From: an uncultured Bacteroidota bacterium
GTDB lineage: Bacteria; Bacteroidota; Bacteroidia; Chitinophagales; Chitinophagaceae
Direction of reading: 5' to 3'
Assembly (NCBI GenBank): GCA_903865435.1
Contig: CAIPJS010000077.1
Span: 20,526-84,525 of the forward strand
Length of the DNA stretch: 64,000 nucleotides
The notes under the pieces were generated by a model. That model had not been told where the DNA came from. It was given only the letters and a program-made list of their open reading frames with translations, and made no database searches. Of this stretch, positions 1 to 9,323 are shown one piece after another (position 1 is the first letter of the stretch; each line of letters starts with the position of its first letter). Both the position numbers and the translations under genes were made by a program.

Positions 1-81
1 TTATAAAATAGAAGCATTATCACTGTATTAGTCAGGAAACAATTTTAATTTTGACATACAAAACATAAAAAATAAATAAAA

Positions 82-555
82 ATGAGCAATTTAACAGGCA
101 AACCAGCCCCAGCATTCACACTTTTTGATACCGATAAAAAAGCAACCAATTTGGCCGATTTCAAAGGACAAAATGTTGTGGTATTGTTTTTTCCTTTGGC
201 TTTTACAGGTGTATGTACTGCCGAACTTTGTAGCATTAGAGACAATATCGCTACTTACAATACAGCGAATGCACAAGTATTGGCTATTTCTGTAGACTCC
301 TTGTTTACTCTAGGCAAATTCAAAGAGGAGCAAAAATTAAATTTCCCTTTATTAAGTGATTTTAATAAATCTGCAATTACCGCTTATGGTGTTAAGTATG
401 ATGTATTCCCTGCTTTTGAAATGCAAGGAGTAAGCAAACGCGCTGCTTTTGTTATAGATAAAGAAGGGGTGGTTCAATACGAAGAAATTTGTGCCACTCC
501 AGGTGATTTGCCAAACTTTGAAGCCATTCAAACTACTTTGAATAAATTGAACTGA
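82..555 (+). CDS. Peroxiredoxin (AhpC/TSA-redoxin family)
   Basis: ORF with thioredoxin-fold redoxin pattern and peroxidatic motif FTGVCTAELC. Confidence 0.9.
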   Translation: MSNLTGKPAPAFTLFDTDKKATNLADFKGQNVVVLFFPLAFTGVCTAELCSIRDNIATYNTANAQVLAISVDSLFTLGKFKEEQKLNFPLLSDFNKSAITAYGVKYDVFPAFEMQGVSKRAAFVIDKEGVVQYEEICATPGDLPNFEAIQTTLNKLN

Positions 556-566
556 AATGTCGCTAG

Positions 567-860
567 TTGTTAGGGCTTTATAAAATATAAGCCCTAACAA
601 CTATGACCTCTAATGATTTTTAAAAAGGGTTCCAATAAAATGGAACCCTTTTTCGTAATTTTTATATAATATAAAATTAACATTCCGCTCTCTAATGATT
701 TTTAAAGCCCCGCAATTTATCGCGGGGCTTTTTGCTAATTGTTAGGGCTTTATAAAATATAAGCCCTAACAACTATGACCTCTAATGATTTTTAAAAAGG
801 GTTCCAATACATTGGGGCCCTTTTTGGTGCTTGAAATTTTTTATAGAATATAAAATTAAT
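567..860. repeat. Tandemly duplicated hairpin/terminator array between convergent genes
   Basis: Perfect 71-bp direct repeat 567-637 = 739-809. CTCTAATGATTTTTAAA occurs three times (608-624, 690-706, 780-796), each followed by a GC hairpin and T-tract. Confidence 0.85.
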
Positions 861-877
861 TACAATAGTATTAATTT

Positions 878-2053
878 TTATCGATCGCAAACTTCAACAA
901 TCAAAAACTTTAAGTAGTGGGTGTTTTCCATGCCCCAAATAATAGGGTGGTCACTGGATTGTGTTTGATAAGTAACTTGACGTATTCTTTTTTTCGCATC
1001 CCAAGCAGCCATTTGTATGGTATCCAAAAATAATTCAGGACTCACTAAGTTGGTACAACTGGAAGTAACTAAAAATCCTCCGTTACGAATCATTTGCATT
1101 CCTCTCAAATTAATTTCTTTGTAACCTGTTACTGCTTTATCAATACTGTTTCTGCTTTTTGTAAAGGCAGGTGGATCCAGCATTACCACATCATACTTCT
1201 GTCCTTCTTTGCCCCATTTTTTTAAAACATCAAATGCATTCATGGCTTCAAATTGCACAATATGCTCTAGTTTATTTAAGGCTGCATTTTTATTGGCCTG
1301 TGCTACTGCGCTTTCTGAAATGTCAATCCCTAAAACAGATTTTGCTCCATAATGTGCTGCATGAATTTCAAAAGTACCTGTATAGGTAAATGCCCCTAAA
1401 ACATCTGCACCTTGTACAATATTTTTAATGGCTTTGCGATTGTCTTGTTGGTCTAAAAAATAACCAGTCTTTTGCCCGTTTTCAATATCTACATAAAATT
1501 GTAAATCATTTTCTTGTATGATAATTTCAGTTGCAAATGGTTCAGATAAAAATCCTTTTTGCTGAACCATGCCTTCTAATTCTCTAACCGGCACATCGTT
1601 TCTTTCATAAATACCCTTGGGTTTAAAAATTTCATTAATGGCGGCAACTATTGATTCTTTCCATTTTTCAATACCAAGGGATAAAGTTTGAAGCACAAAA
1701 TAATCGTTGAATTTATCAATGATTAAAGCGGGAATGCCATCGGCTTCTCCAAATACCAAACGGCAATTTTCAACGTAACCCATTTTTTGACGATAGGCCC
1801 AAGCTTCTTTAATTTTTTTATGAAAAAAAGCAGGGTCAATTTCTTCTCTTTTTCTTGTCAATAAACGAATGATGATTTGAGAGTTTGGGTTGATGTATCC
1901 ACGACCTGCTAATTGCCCATCAAAAAAGTACACTTCCACGATATCTCCGGGTTCAATAGGCCCTGCAATACGGTCCACTTCGTTGTTGTAAATCCAAGGG
2001 TGGCCTTGGGCAATTCTGGGGTTGATCTTTTTATTTAAATACACCTTTGTCAT
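878..2053 (-). CDS. Class I SAM-dependent rRNA methyltransferase, RlmI-like (PUA + methyltransferase)
   Basis: N-terminal PUA-like GHPWIYNNEV; SAM motif DVLGAFTYTGTFEIHAA; catalytic VVMLDPPAFTKS. Confidence 0.88.
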   Translation of the reverse strand: MTKVYLNKKINPRIAQGHPWIYNNEVDRIAGPIEPGDIVEVYFFDGQLAGRGYINPNSQIIIRLLTRKREEIDPAFFHKKIKEAWAYRQKMGYVENCRLVFGEADGIPALIIDKFNDYFVLQTLSLGIEKWKESIVAAINEIFKPKGIYERNDVPVRELEGMVQQKGFLSEPFATEIIIQENDLQFYVDIENGQKTGYFLDQQDNRKAIKNIVQGADVLGAFTYTGTFEIHAAHYGAKSVLGIDISESAVAQANKNAALNKLEHIVQFEAMNAFDVLKKWGKEGQKYDVVMLDPPAFTKSRNSIDKAVTGYKEINLRGMQMIRNGGFLVTSSCTNLVSPELFLDTIQMAAWDAKKRIRQVTYQTQSSDHPIIWGMENTHYLKFLIVEVCDR

Positions 2054-2167
2054 GGCACAAATATACTCCCCAAATTAGTGACAAGTTGTGCCTATTTTTG
2101 AGGGTTTTATGTCAATTTTGCCTTAATTATTGCTTTGGCAATATTTTTGGGAGATATTTGTAACAAT

Positions 2168-2725
2168 ATGAAAACTATGGAAGACAAAGACATTGATAGA
2201 ACAGAACAGGTCCTACCAGCTCAAAATGAGGGGGAAAATAACGCCGAAACAGCTCCTGAGGAACAAGCTCCATTGAGTGAGACGGATCAATTGAAGGCAG
2301 ATTTGGCCGACCAAAAGGACAAATATTTGAGGTTGATGGCCGAATTTGAAAACTTCAGAAGAAGGACGGCTAAGGAAAGATTGGAATTGATTCAAACTGC
2401 TGGAAAAGATGTAATCGTTTCCCTGTTAGAAGTAATGGATGATTGTGATAGAGCAGAAAAGCAATTAAACAGTTCCGATGACATTGCACTGCAAAAAGAA
2501 GGCATTCAGTTGGTTTTTAATAAAGTTCGTTCCACTTTACAATCAAAAGGAGTTACGGCTATGGAAAGTTTAGGTAAAGATTTTAATGTAGAATTGCATG
2601 AAGCCATTACAGAAGTTCCAGTATCAGACGCATCTAAAAAAGGGAAAGTGGTTGATGAAATAACAAAAGGCTATTTATTAAATGATAAAATTATCCGCTT
2701 TGCAAAAGTGGTAGTTGGAAAATAA
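2168..2725 (+). CDS. grpE: Nucleotide exchange factor GrpE
   Basis: AEFENFRRRTAKE and C-terminal beta domain; immediately upstream of dnaJ. The ORF track begins at a TTG (2135); ATG 2168 is preferred. Confidence 0.93.
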   Translation: MKTMEDKDIDRTEQVLPAQNEGENNAETAPEEQAPLSETDQLKADLADQKDKYLRLMAEFENFRRRTAKERLELIQTAGKDVIVSLLEVMDDCDRAEKQLNSSDDIALQKEGIQLVFNKVRSTLQSKGVTAMESLGKDFNVELHEAITEVPVSDASKKGKVVDEITKGYLLNDKIIRFAKVVVGK

Positions 2726-2734
2726 ATCTACACT

Positions 2735-3904
2735 ATGTCAAAGAGAGATTATTACGAAGTACTAGGCGTTACAAAATCGGCTTCTACAGAAGAGATAAAA
2801 AAAGCGTATCGAAAAGTAGCCATGCAATATCATCCTGATAGAAATCCAGGAGATAAAGCAGCAGAAGAAAAATTTAAAGAAGCAGCTTCGGCCTATGAGA
2901 TATTAAGTGATGCTGATAAAAAAGCAAAGTATGATCGTTTTGGACATGCTGCATTTAGCCCAGGCGCTGGTGGTGGTGGAGGTTTTAGCGGCGGTGGTAT
3001 GGATATGAATGATATTTTTAGTCAGTTTGGTGATGTATTTGGAGAAGATGTTTTTGGAAGCTTTTTTGGAGGTGGCGGTGGAAGCCGTTCTCGTGCATCT
3101 AGATCAAGAGGTCAAAGAGGAAGCAATTTGAGAATTAAACTTAAGATGAATTTTGAGGAAATCGCCAATGGTGCCCATAAACAAGTAAAAGTGAAAAAAC
3201 ATGTTTTGTGTACCACATGTGGAGGCAATGGCGCGAAAGATAAAAATAGTGTACAAACCTGTGGTACTTGTAATGGTTCTGGTCAAGTTAAAAGAGTGAC
3301 CAATACTTTTTTAGGTCAAATGCAAACGGTGAATACTTGTCCTACTTGTAATGGAGAAGGCAACACCGTTACTGCAAAATGTACGCCTTGTAAAGGGGAG
3401 GGTCGTGTGTATGGAGAAGAAACCATTTCTATAGATATTCCTGGGGGTGTGCAAGATGGTATGCAGTTGAGTATGTCGGGCAAGGGCAATGCGGGAGAAA
3501 GAGGGGGCAGTCCAGGTGATTTGATAATTATGATTGAAGAAGAAGCACATGAAAGCTTGCATAGAGATGGTTTGAATGTTGCTTACGATTTATACATAAC
3601 TATTCCTGATGCTATATTTGGCACCAGTGTGGAAGTACCTACCATTGATGGACGTGCTAAAATTAAAATACCACCAGGCACTCAAGGTGGTAAAATATTC
3701 AGATTAAAAGGAAAAGGTTTTCCCGAAGTGCAAGGTTATGGCAAGGGGGATCAATTGATTAATGTAAATGTTTGGACCCCTCAACAAGTAAGTGCTGAAG
3801 AGAAAGCGGAGTTGGAGAAAATGCAGTTAAGCCCTAATTTTCAACCCAAACCTATTAAAGGAGACAAGAGTTTTTACGATCGAGTAAAGGAAGCGTTTAA
3901 ATAA
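2735..3904 (+). CDS. dnaJ: Molecular chaperone DnaJ
   Basis: J domain with HPD, G/F region, four CxxCxGxG-type zinc motifs. Confidence 0.97.
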   Translation: MSKRDYYEVLGVTKSASTEEIKKAYRKVAMQYHPDRNPGDKAAEEKFKEAASAYEILSDADKKAKYDRFGHAAFSPGAGGGGGFSGGGMDMNDIFSQFGDVFGEDVFGSFFGGGGGSRSRASRSRGQRGSNLRIKLKMNFEEIANGAHKQVKVKKHVLCTTCGGNGAKDKNSVQTCGTCNGSGQVKRVTNTFLGQMQTVNTCPTCNGEGNTVTAKCTPCKGEGRVYGEETISIDIPGGVQDGMQLSMSGKGNAGERGGSPGDLIIMIEEEAHESLHRDGLNVAYDLYITIPDAIFGTSVEVPTIDGRAKIKIPPGTQGGKIFRLKGKGFPEVQGYGKGDQLINVNVWTPQQVSAEEKAELEKMQLSPNFQPKPIKGDKSFYDRVKEAFK

Positions 3905-3940
3905 CAGAAAGGGGCAATAAAATTTGCCCCTTTCTGTTAT
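3901..3940. terminator. Intrinsic terminator after dnaJ
   Basis: Perfect 17-bp inverted repeat ATAACAGAAAGGGGCAA (3901-3917) / TTGCCCCTTTCTGTTAT (3924-3940), 6-nt loop; overlaps the dnaJ stop codon. Confidence 0.85.
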
Positions 3941-4020
3941 TTATATCTAATGATTTATTTAATTTCTGTTAGAATTAAAATTAAATATCAGAGGAAAGTA
4001 AAAGGTTATTTTTTAATCCT

Positions 4021-4554
4021 TTACTTTAACTGATAAATATGTTTTGAATTTCTGCCTAAGCCATCGTAATCCAATCCATAACCCACTACAAATTTGTTGG
4101 GAATCTCAAAGCACTCGTAGTCCACTTTTACAGGAAATTGCAACGCTTCTTTTTTGTTTAGTAAAACAGCAATCTTAACTGAAGCAGGGCCGCTGGATAT
4201 TAATTGAGGCAAGTAATGATGCAATGTTTTTCCTGTATCAATAATGTCTTCCATTATAACAATATGTCTGCCAGTTACATTGGCTTCTAATCCAATGGCA
4301 GTAATCACATTGCCCGATGAACTCATGCCTTTATATGAAGCTAATTTAATAAAACAAACCTCCGCTTCAATGGTTATTTGTTTGAATAAGTCGGCAGTAA
4401 ATAAGAAGGAGCCATTTAAAATAGAAAGAAAAATTGGTTTTTTACCTTCATAATCTTTATTCAGTTGGATGGCAAGTGCGGTAATTTTTTCTTGAATCTC
4501 TTTTTCACTTAAATAAGGTACAAATTCTTTGTCGTGTATTTTGATCGAATGCAT
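4021..4554 (-). CDS. hpt: Hypoxanthine phosphoribosyltransferase
   Basis: PRTase signature IVIMEDIIDTGKTL. Confidence 0.92.
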   Translation of the reverse strand: MHSIKIHDKEFVPYLSEKEIQEKITALAIQLNKDYEGKKPIFLSILNGSFLFTADLFKQITIEAEVCFIKLASYKGMSSSGNVITAIGLEANVTGRHIVIMEDIIDTGKTLHHYLPQLISSGPASVKIAVLLNKKEALQFPVKVDYECFEIPNKFVVGYGLDYDGLGRNSKHIYQLK

Positions 4555-4575
4555 AGCGTACTTTTTATTTGAAAA

Positions 4576-5973
4576 TTAACTTTTGTTTTTCTTAAAGAGA
4601 TTCAATTTTTTTATAAAATCCAATTTGCTTTTTGAATTAGGTATGTTTTTTGAAGCAGCACTATCTTTAGCCATTTCAGCTACCTTAATCTGGGGCTTTA
4701 CTTGAGCAATCGGTTTTGGAGTAGAGCTGGCTATTGGTGTGAAAGCATCCAGAAATTTATTGGTGCTTTTGGGTGCATCAAAAGGTTTGAATAAAAATAA
4801 AAAATCACCTTCTTTTAAATTATCATCTTTAGCTTTTGGATTGTATTCTTTTAAGAAATTTAATTGAATGGCCTCGGATTGACTTATGTCATACAAAGTT
4901 TCTTCTGCTTTTAAAGTATGCACTTTTTTAGGAATTTCTTTTTTCTTAGGCGCTAAAAAAACCAGTTGATCATTGGTCAATACATCCGCGGCTTGAATTT
5001 CGTTGTATTCGTATAATCTAAATAAAGGAACTCTTTCATTATTTGCAATGGCCAAATAGGAGCTTCCGGCTTTGGCCCAAACTACGGGTACATCATTAAT
5101 TCTAAATCTAATGCTTGGGTAATTTGTTTTATTTTTATTTGTTTTTTTAGACACAGTGTCCATGCGTTGAACGGTATCAAGTTTAGGTACAGTTTTTAGT
5201 TCATTGATAGGCTGAATGGCATTGGGTGTATTGGGACTTGTATTGACGACAGCAACGGTACCACTAATTCCTCTAACTGGAGAAAGTTGAACGCTATCAG
5301 TAGTTAGGATTATTACTTTTTTGACCACCACCGCAGTATCCTTAGCAATGGTATCTTTTCTAATTGCCTCTATTTTTACAACAGCGCTATCCACTTTTGA
5401 AATCTGTATAGCATCTTTGTCTATTGTTTTTTTATTGGCTGCTTCAAGCGAATCTTCTTTGGCTAGCTCTGGGAAATTATATTGTGAAAGTTCAAAGTCG
5501 GCAATGACTTTTATTAATTTTCTTGGATAATCTGTTGCAGTGGCGTAGCCTGCTTTTTTTAATCCATAAGCCCAAGCAGAGTCATCCACTGGATCTAATT
5601 CAAAAAGTGGCGCATAATTGGGTCTGTTTTTTAAAAAATCTGAATGATCAATAAAGGAACGAGCAGCAGTTGGGTATACTCTAAAACATTCTTGTTTTGC
5701 ATCATCATCTTGATAAGTGGTTTCACCCTGCCAATCCGATTTGCATTTAATGCCAAAATGATTCTTGAAATTTAAAGCTAAATTGCTTTGACCGCTATTG
5801 GATTCAATAATGCCTTGGGCCAAAGTAATGGAAGCTGGAATGCCTGTGCGCTTCATTTCTTTCACTGCAATGTCTTTGTATTGATCGATGTATATTAAAG
5901 TAGCTGTTTTTTGAGCCAGTAAGCAATGAGGAATTAAAAAGACAAGCAATAAGGCAATAATGCTTTGTTTCAT
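4576..5973 (-). CDS. Secreted glucosaminidase-domain protein with LysM-like C-terminal region
   Basis: Signal peptide; GIPASITLAQGIIESNSGQSNLA...HFGIKCKSDW glucosaminidase pattern; HTLKAEETLYDISQ LysM-like. Confidence 0.82.
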   Translation of the reverse strand: MKQSIIALLLVFLIPHCLLAQKTATLIYIDQYKDIAVKEMKRTGIPASITLAQGIIESNSGQSNLALNFKNHFGIKCKSDWQGETTYQDDDAKQECFRVYPTAARSFIDHSDFLKNRPNYAPLFELDPVDDSAWAYGLKKAGYATATDYPRKLIKVIADFELSQYNFPELAKEDSLEAANKKTIDKDAIQISKVDSAVVKIEAIRKDTIAKDTAVVVKKVIILTTDSVQLSPVRGISGTVAVVNTSPNTPNAIQPINELKTVPKLDTVQRMDTVSKKTNKNKTNYPSIRFRINDVPVVWAKAGSSYLAIANNERVPLFRLYEYNEIQAADVLTNDQLVFLAPKKKEIPKKVHTLKAEETLYDISQSEAIQLNFLKEYNPKAKDDNLKEGDFLFLFKPFDAPKSTNKFLDAFTPIASSTPKPIAQVKPQIKVAEMAKDSAASKNIPNSKSKLDFIKKLNLFKKNKS

Positions 5974-5974
5974 T

Positions 5975-6616
5975 TTATTGTATTTTTCTAATCAAAGTTA
6001 AGCCATCTCTAATTGTTAATAGCACTTGTTCGGTTTTTTGATCTTGTAAAACATATTCGTTAAATGCCTGAATGGCTTTGGCGCTTTTCCCTTGAATGTT
6101 GGTTTCTAGTACATCACCATGAAAAAGTACATTGTCTACCATCATCATTCCATTTTCACTTAATTGGGGCAGTACTAAATTATAGTAGTCGATATAGCTG
6201 GTTTTATCTGCATCTATAAATACAAGGTCCCAATTTTTATCTAGGGTTGGAATAATTTCTTTGGCATCACCTATATGCATTTTGATTTGATGACTTTTGG
6301 CACTCGTTGAAAAAGCAGCCATCGCTTTTTTGGCATCATCTGCTCTTAACTCAATGGTATGTAATTCGCCATTTGCTTTTAAGCCCTCGGCCAAACACAA
6401 GGCGCTAAAGCCAGTAAAGCTGCCAATTTCTAAAATAAATTTTGGCTGCAATAATTTACTCATAAAACTTAAAAACCCGCCTTGAGTCCAGCTGCTTTGT
6501 AAATGCGCATGTGCATGGTTTGTCAAAGTGTCTTCATAGAGACTCTTTAAATAGCTTGGAGTAATATTGCTATACTTTTGAGCATACTCATTTGCAAGAG
6601 GGTGTATAAATTCCAT
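5975..6616 (-). CDS. O-methyltransferase (class I SAM, CCoAOMT-like)
   Basis: ILEIGSFTGFSALCLAEGL, WDLVFIDADKTSYIDYY. Confidence 0.87.
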   Translation of the reverse strand: MEFIHPLANEYAQKYSNITPSYLKSLYEDTLTNHAHAHLQSSWTQGGFLSFMSKLLQPKFILEIGSFTGFSALCLAEGLKANGELHTIELRADDAKKAMAAFSTSAKSHQIKMHIGDAKEIIPTLDKNWDLVFIDADKTSYIDYYNLVLPQLSENGMMMVDNVLFHGDVLETNIQGKSAKAIQAFNEYVLQDQKTEQVLLTIRDGLTLIRKIQ

Positions 6617-6627
6617 GGAACAAATGT

Positions 6628-8082
6628 CTATCTTTTTTCTCTATTTGGGGTTGAAATCAGCCAAAGACCCACAAAAGTAAGTAGTCCATTAATAATCAAT
6701 AGCTCCTGTCCAATTCTAAAATTGCCAAACAGATAAGGTTGAAGGTAATCAAGTGCCAAACACAATAGGGGGGCTAAAAAGCAGGGGAGAAAGGCCCATT
6801 TGTCTTTTAAGTTCCTTTTGGTTAATATGCCAAAGGCAAATAAGCCTAAAAGTGGCCCATAGGTATATGAGGCTATTTTTAAAAGTAAATCAATGATGCT
6901 TTTATTATCAATCCATTTAAAAACAAGTACTATAATGAAAAATAAAAATGCAAAACACAAATGCACCCTTTGTCTAATTTTTTTCTTTTTGGCTTCTTCC
7001 CAATTGACATTTCTTTGCATGCCTAATAAATCAATACAAAAACTTGAAGTAAGCGCAGTGATGGCGCCATCTGCACTTGGAAATAACGCAGAAATTAAGG
7101 CAAGAATAAAAATGATGGAGATATATGGAGGCATATGAAACAAAGCAAGTGTAGGAAACAAATCATCGCCTACAGCCTGAATATTATTTTGCGCTGCATA
7201 TAAATTTAATAAGCCACCTAGGTATAAGAATAAACTAATCACAAATAACATGCTAAAACCTATAGTGACCATATTCTTTTGAGCATCTTTTAATGTTTTT
7301 ACTGAAATATTTTTCTGCATCATTTCTTGATCTAGCCCTGTCATGGTTAAAGTAATAAAAGCACCACCAACGATTTGTTTTAGAAAAAATGATTTACTAT
7401 TTACATCTGTATTAAAGACAGTAGACAAGCCTTTAACCTGCATGGCGTCTAATCCTTCGGCAAAAGAATAGTGCATATTTTTTAAAATATAGTAGCTGCA
7501 AATTACCAAGCCGGTAAGCATGCCAGAAGTTTGAAGGGTATCTGTATATACAATGGTTTTAACACCTCCTTCATAGGTATACAAAAGAATCATAATTAAG
7601 ATGACCAGGGTAGTAGCCCAAAAAGGCACACCCATGGTATCTAAAATAAACACTTGCAAAATTTTCACCACTAAATAAAGTCTTGCGGTAGCACCTAAAG
7701 TTCTGGATAGCACAAAAAAAGAAGCCCCTGTTTTATACGCGTTAAAACCCAATCGTTGTTCTAGATAATGGTAGATAGAAGTTAGGTTCAATTTATAGTA
7801 AATGGGAAGCAATACATAAGCAATGGCTAAGTAGCCGATCAAATAACCAAGGGTAATTTGCAAATAATGAAAGGAATCCTTGCCCACCGCGCCTGGCACA
7901 CTAACAAAGGTTACACCACTCAAAGAAGTGCCAATCATGCCAAAAGCCACCAGCATCCAATGGCTGTTTTTATTGCCAATAAAGAAAGACATATTGTTGC
8001 TGTTCTTACCTGTAATTTTTGCCACACCCAACAGAATGATGAAATAGATAATTACAAATAAAAATAATAAAGGAGCGCTCAT
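6628..8082 (-). CDS. Sodium:solute symporter (SSS family)
   Basis: Multi-TM protein with SSS-type motifs. Confidence 0.85.
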   Translation of the reverse strand: MSAPLLFLFVIIYFIILLGVAKITGKNSNNMSFFIGNKNSHWMLVAFGMIGTSLSGVTFVSVPGAVGKDSFHYLQITLGYLIGYLAIAYVLLPIYYKLNLTSIYHYLEQRLGFNAYKTGASFFVLSRTLGATARLYLVVKILQVFILDTMGVPFWATTLVILIMILLYTYEGGVKTIVYTDTLQTSGMLTGLVICSYYILKNMHYSFAEGLDAMQVKGLSTVFNTDVNSKSFFLKQIVGGAFITLTMTGLDQEMMQKNISVKTLKDAQKNMVTIGFSMLFVISLFLYLGGLLNLYAAQNNIQAVGDDLFPTLALFHMPPYISIIFILALISALFPSADGAITALTSSFCIDLLGMQRNVNWEEAKKKKIRQRVHLCFAFLFFIIVLVFKWIDNKSIIDLLLKIASYTYGPLLGLFAFGILTKRNLKDKWAFLPCFLAPLLCLALDYLQPYLFGNFRIGQELLIINGLLTFVGLWLISTPNREKR

Positions 8083-8172
8083 ATTTTTTTCATTATTGAA
8101 TAGGCAAAGTAATAAGAATCTTTGAAATTAATGGTAAATTTGTTGCTATATTGAAGCATTAAAACCCTTTTC

Positions 8173-8712
8173 ATGAAAATAAAGTCACTCACCGTTTTTT
8201 GCGGATCCAAACCGGGTAAAAAACCAGCCAATATTTTAGAAGCTGCCGCCTTGGGTGAGTGGTTGGCATTGAATGAAGTTGATTTGATCTATGGAGGAGG
8301 AAATAAAGGTGTGATGGGTGCAGTAGCCAATGCCTGCTTAGACAATGGAGGAAAAGTAATTGGCATCATACCTAAATTATTATTGGAATGGGAGGCGCAA
8401 CATACAGGATTAACCGAATTGATTATAACAGACGACATGCATGATCGAAAAAAATTATTGTATGAAAAATGTGATGCGGCCATGGTTTTGCCTGGGGGTA
8501 TTGGCACCATGGACGAGTTGTTTGAAATGCTTACTTGGAACAACTTAAAAATACACAATAAAAAATTATACATTTTAAATGTAGCAGGCTATTACAATGC
8601 CCTAATTGAATTGCTTGAAAATTTCGATACAGAAGAATTTATGTATCAGGATTGGAAGGAAAAATTGGTTGTAATTCATTCAACAGCTGAACTTAGTTCT
8701 CTTTTTTCTTAG
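8173..8712 (+). CDS. LOG family (TIGR00730-type) protein / cytokinin riboside 5'-monophosphate phosphoribohydrolase-like
   Basis: VFCGS, GGGNKGVMG, and PGGIGTMDELFE motif. Confidence 0.9.
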   Translation: MKIKSLTVFCGSKPGKKPANILEAAALGEWLALNEVDLIYGGGNKGVMGAVANACLDNGGKVIGIIPKLLLEWEAQHTGLTELIITDDMHDRKKLLYEKCDAAMVLPGGIGTMDELFEMLTWNNLKIHNKKLYILNVAGYYNALIELLENFDTEEFMYQDWKEKLVVIHSTAELSSLFS

Positions 8713-9301
8713 ACGTAAAAATTGGAAAGCCAACCCCTGCTCTTAAAATAGGCTGAGCAGTCAATTGTCCCATTCGGTAAGGTGATTGTAAAGAATTGAC
8801 CAAGTCAAACATTACAGAGAAATACGTAAATCCATGTTCATTTCTTTTGCCATAACCAATACCCGCTAAAACACTTGGTGCACTCACATTAGAACTTCCA
8901 GTACTTCCATTAATATAACTTTTTGCATTGGTAAAAGTCCAATTGTATTCGGGTTGCACTTGAATAAAAAATTGTTCAATAGGCCAGGCTCTTAAAAAAC
9001 CACCTAATCCAAATTGTGTATTGTTGGATCTAGCATCAATATTGCCATTCATATCCATTAGCTTGTAAGAGCTATAATATAAATTCATTGCAAGCCCAAG
9101 ATCGATGTATTGATTGTAGCTTTTAACCAATTCTGGATTCAATCCCATTTGAAAAGATCCTGACCCACCTCCTAAAACGATACCACCCCCAAAATAAATT
9201 GGAGTAGGTGCTACTATATTGTTGGTTTGAATAGTGTTTTGTGCAACTAAGGATAAATTAAGAAATATAAAAGCGGTGGTAATTAAATATTTGAACGACA
9301 T
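8693..9301 (-). CDS. Hypothetical secreted/outer-membrane beta-barrel-like protein
   Basis: Signal peptide and Gly/aromatic-rich alternating pattern; no specific family recognised. Confidence 0.6.
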   Translation of the reverse strand: MSFKYLITTAFIFLNLSLVAQNTIQTNNIVAPTPIYFGGGIVLGGGSGSFQMGLNPELVKSYNQYIDLGLAMNLYYSSYKLMDMNGNIDARSNNTQFGLGGFLRAWPIEQFFIQVQPEYNWTFTNAKSYINGSTGSSNVSAPSVLAGIGYGKRNEHGFTYFSVMFDLVNSLQSPYRMGQLTAQPILRAGVGFPIFTSKKKEN

Positions 9302-9323
9302 AAGTGTATTGGTTTTTTTAATT

